Below, in pieces: positions 62,720 to 64,000 of a DNA stretch of 64,000 nt (position 1 is its first letter; each line of letters begins with the position of its first letter). The translations under genes and the position numbers were made by a program. The notes beneath the pieces are model-generated. The model worked only from the letters and a program-made list of their open reading frames with translations, was not told the DNA's origin and did no database searches. Source of the DNA: Gammaproteobacteria bacterium. Its GTDB lineage: Bacteria > Pseudomonadota > Gammaproteobacteria > Steroidobacterales > GCA-2729495. Location: contig CP129466.1 in the NCBI GenBank assembly GCA_030583605.1, positions 3,045,001 through 3,109,000 on the forward strand, in the 5' to 3' direction.

Positions 62720-62820
62720 TTCGGGGACGCAGATACTGTCGAGGAATGCCGGCGCCGGGGCCGGGCAAACCTGAAGCGCAGCGAGGATCCCGGCAGCAGA
62801 TCACCGCCAAGGAGAGCCAG

Positions 62821-63537
62821 ATGCAGTCACATCCCGCAGCGAGGCGCCCGCTGGCGACCGCCGGGATGGCCGCCCTCGCCTCCTTCTGGCTGACCGCGAG
62901 CGCAATGGCCGGGTCCGTCTGGCTCCCGGGCATGGAAGGCGTGAGCAACGTTGCGGTCAGGAGCATCCAGGAACGCAAGTTCGACCGCGTGGTACGCCAG
63001 CAGTACGACTTCAGCTGCGGCTCGGCCGCACTCGCCACGCTCCTCACCTATCACTACGAAGACGCCACGGACGAACCCAAGGCGTTCCGCGCGATGTTCG
63101 ACAAGGGCGACCAGGAGAAGATCGCGCAAGTCGGCTTCTCGTTGCTGGACATGAAGAATTACCTGGAGGCCAACGGCTACCAGGCCGACGGCTACCAGGC
63201 ATCGCTCGAGACGCTCGTCGACGCCAAGGTGCCGGCGATCGCACTCATCAATTACCGTGGCTACCGGCACTTTGTCGTGGTCAAGGGCGTCACCGCGGAA
63301 GACGTCATCATCGGCGACCCCTCGCTCGGACTGCGCAGCATCCCACGCGCCGAATTCAAGGGCATGTGGGAGAACGGCATACTGTTCATCATCCGCAACA
63401 AGGCGGCGGTCGGGCAGCGCAACTTCAACGCAGACGCCGACTGGGGCCGTATTCTCAAGGCGCCGCTCGGCCTGGCGGTGGATCGCGAGAGCCTCGGCAC
63501 CCTGACCGTGCTGAGCCAGGGCTTCGGGTTGCTGTAG
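62821..63537 (+). CDS. fapD: Stand-alone C39-like cysteine peptidase (FapD-like)
   Basis: A 238-residue protein with a signal-like N-terminus (residues 1-30, AMAGS). The C39 peptidase domain has Gln61 and catalytic Cys66 in RQQYDFSCGSAALATLL, catalytic His150 in YRGYRHFVVVKG and Asp166 in IIGDPSLGL. All catalytic positions are intact. Unlike bacteriocin-exporting C39 enzymes there is no ABC transporter portion. FapD of the Fap amyloid operon has this organisation and is needed for fibre assembly. It follows three candidate fibre genes, which fits a processing role; substrates are inferred. AGGAGA lies upstream of the ATG at 62821. Confidence 0.85.
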   Translation: MQSHPAARRPLATAGMAALASFWLTASAMAGSVWLPGMEGVSNVAVRSIQERKFDRVVRQQYDFSCGSAALATLLTYHYEDATDEPKAFRAMFDKGDQEKIAQVGFSLLDMKNYLEANGYQADGYQASLETLVDAKVPAIALINYRGYRHFVVVKGVTAEDVIIGDPSLGLRSIPRAEFKGMWENGILFIIRNKAAVGQRNFNADADWGRILKAPLGLAVDRESLGTLTVLSQGFGLL

Positions 63538-63545
63538 GCCGCCGC

Positions 63546-64000
63546 ATGCGCAAGACGACGCAAGCTGCCGATACCGACCTCGACGCACTGGTTGCGCGGT
63601 ACGCACCGGTCGGCCGCAAGGTTCGCCGCGAACGGCGGCTGCGGCGCTCGGCGCTGGCGCTGGGACTGCCGTTGGTGGCCGGTCTTGCCCTCGTCGTATG
63701 GCAATGGCCCGGAACGATGCGTACAGAGGCTCCGGCCGCTGCGCAGGGCGGGCCTTCCGGCGATGCCGCCGCCCGCATCGAAAGCGCCTTGGCCGAGTTC
63801 CGTGAACTGAAGCAACTGGTGAGCGCCGAGACCGGCGCACTCAGCACCCAGCGGGCCGAACTCGCCCGGCAGCGCCAGGCCTTCGAGGAGCGCGGCGAGA
63901 AATTGCTTGCGCAGCTCGACGCCGTCAACACGCAGAGCGCCACGCTTGCTGCACAGCTGCGCCAGTTCGAGGAGCAGCGTAACCGCCTCGACCAGACCCT
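63546..64000 (+). CDS. Membrane-anchored coiled-coil protein, N-terminal part (cut by window end)
   Basis: 151 residues are visible and the frame is still open at the end of the window. A short basic cytoplasmic segment (1-35) is followed by a hydrophobic helix (about 36-53, LALGLPLVAGLALVVWQW). After an Ala/Pro/Gly linker a coiled coil runs from about residue 75 to the end, rich in Gln, Glu, Arg and Leu. The start is 8 bp after the peptidase gene, so it is in the same operon. FapF has a periplasmic coiled coil before its outer-membrane pore, but it has a cleaved signal peptide; this protein looks rather like an inner-membrane anchor. Identity is open. Confidence 0.7.
   Translation, partial: MRKTTQAADTDLDALVARYAPVGRKVRRERRLRRSALALGLPLVAGLALVVWQWPGTMRTEAPAAAQGGPSGDAAARIESALAEFRELKQLVSAETGALSTQRAELARQRQAFEERGEKLLAQLDAVNTQSATLAAQLRQFEEQRNRLDQT

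Overview
The window comes from a GC-rich member of the Proteobacteria, most likely a gammaproteobacterium. The evidence is the gene order lptD-surA-pdxA-rsmA-apaG-apaH, the mreBCD-mrdAB-mltB-rlpA-dac-dat-ybeD-lipB cluster, a cobalamin-type metH with metF, and several long TonB-dependent receptors. No rRNA, tRNA or CRISPR array was recognised. Most of the sequence is chromosomal housekeeping DNA. One insertion sequence and a few palindromic repeats interrupt it.

Layout: 1-3.7 kb is a molybdenum locus: a TonB-dependent receptor (truncated by the window edge), a short ModE-like regulator and modABC. Three look-alike ModE operators lie in front of all three transcription units. 3.8-7 kb is a large TonB receptor. 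7.2-11.8 kb holds a Cys/Met-metabolism PLP enzyme, prmC, a Sel1-repeat protein, an IS1380-family element and a DUF2007 gene. 11.9-19 kb carries a LuxR-type regulator and a methionine-cycle operon in which an ArsR-methyltransferase fusion precedes metF and metH, with a palindromic operator at its start. 19.5-24.2 kb holds a TonB receptor and an unusual nitrite reductase NirS with a second cytochrome c domain at its N-terminus. A repeat-rich non-coding stretch follows. 24.9-28.2 kb is gatCAB. 28.4-38.9 kb is the rod-shape/peptidoglycan/lipoate cluster. 38.9-45.7 kb is mixed: a secreted DUF4114/dockerin-like protein, a GFA-like protein, dadA, hutD-like, nitronate monooxygenase and murU. 45.9-52.4 kb is the lptD-apaH operon. 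52.4-54.6 kb is a deoxynucleotidase-lgt-thyA operon.

The most unusual region is 54.7-64 kb. Two adjacent genes encode secreted proteins of about 750 residues built almost entirely of Asp-Asn-Ser tripeptides. Each contains eight copies of a longer unit and ends in a module resembling amyloid repeat motifs. They are followed by a small secreted protein with the same C-terminal module, a stand-alone C39-like peptidase resembling FapD of the Pseudomonas functional-amyloid (Fap) system, and a membrane-anchored coiled-coil protein cut by the window end. A LuxR-type regulator and an FHA coiled-coil protein are transcribed divergently. I read this as a divergent Fap-like extracellular fibre or matrix system with an uncommon (DNS)n subunit; that is inference from sequence only.

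Start codons were chosen from Shine-Dalgarno spacing, signal peptides and overlap with neighbours, and alternatives are noted. Family assignments are from recognised motifs, not from a database search.
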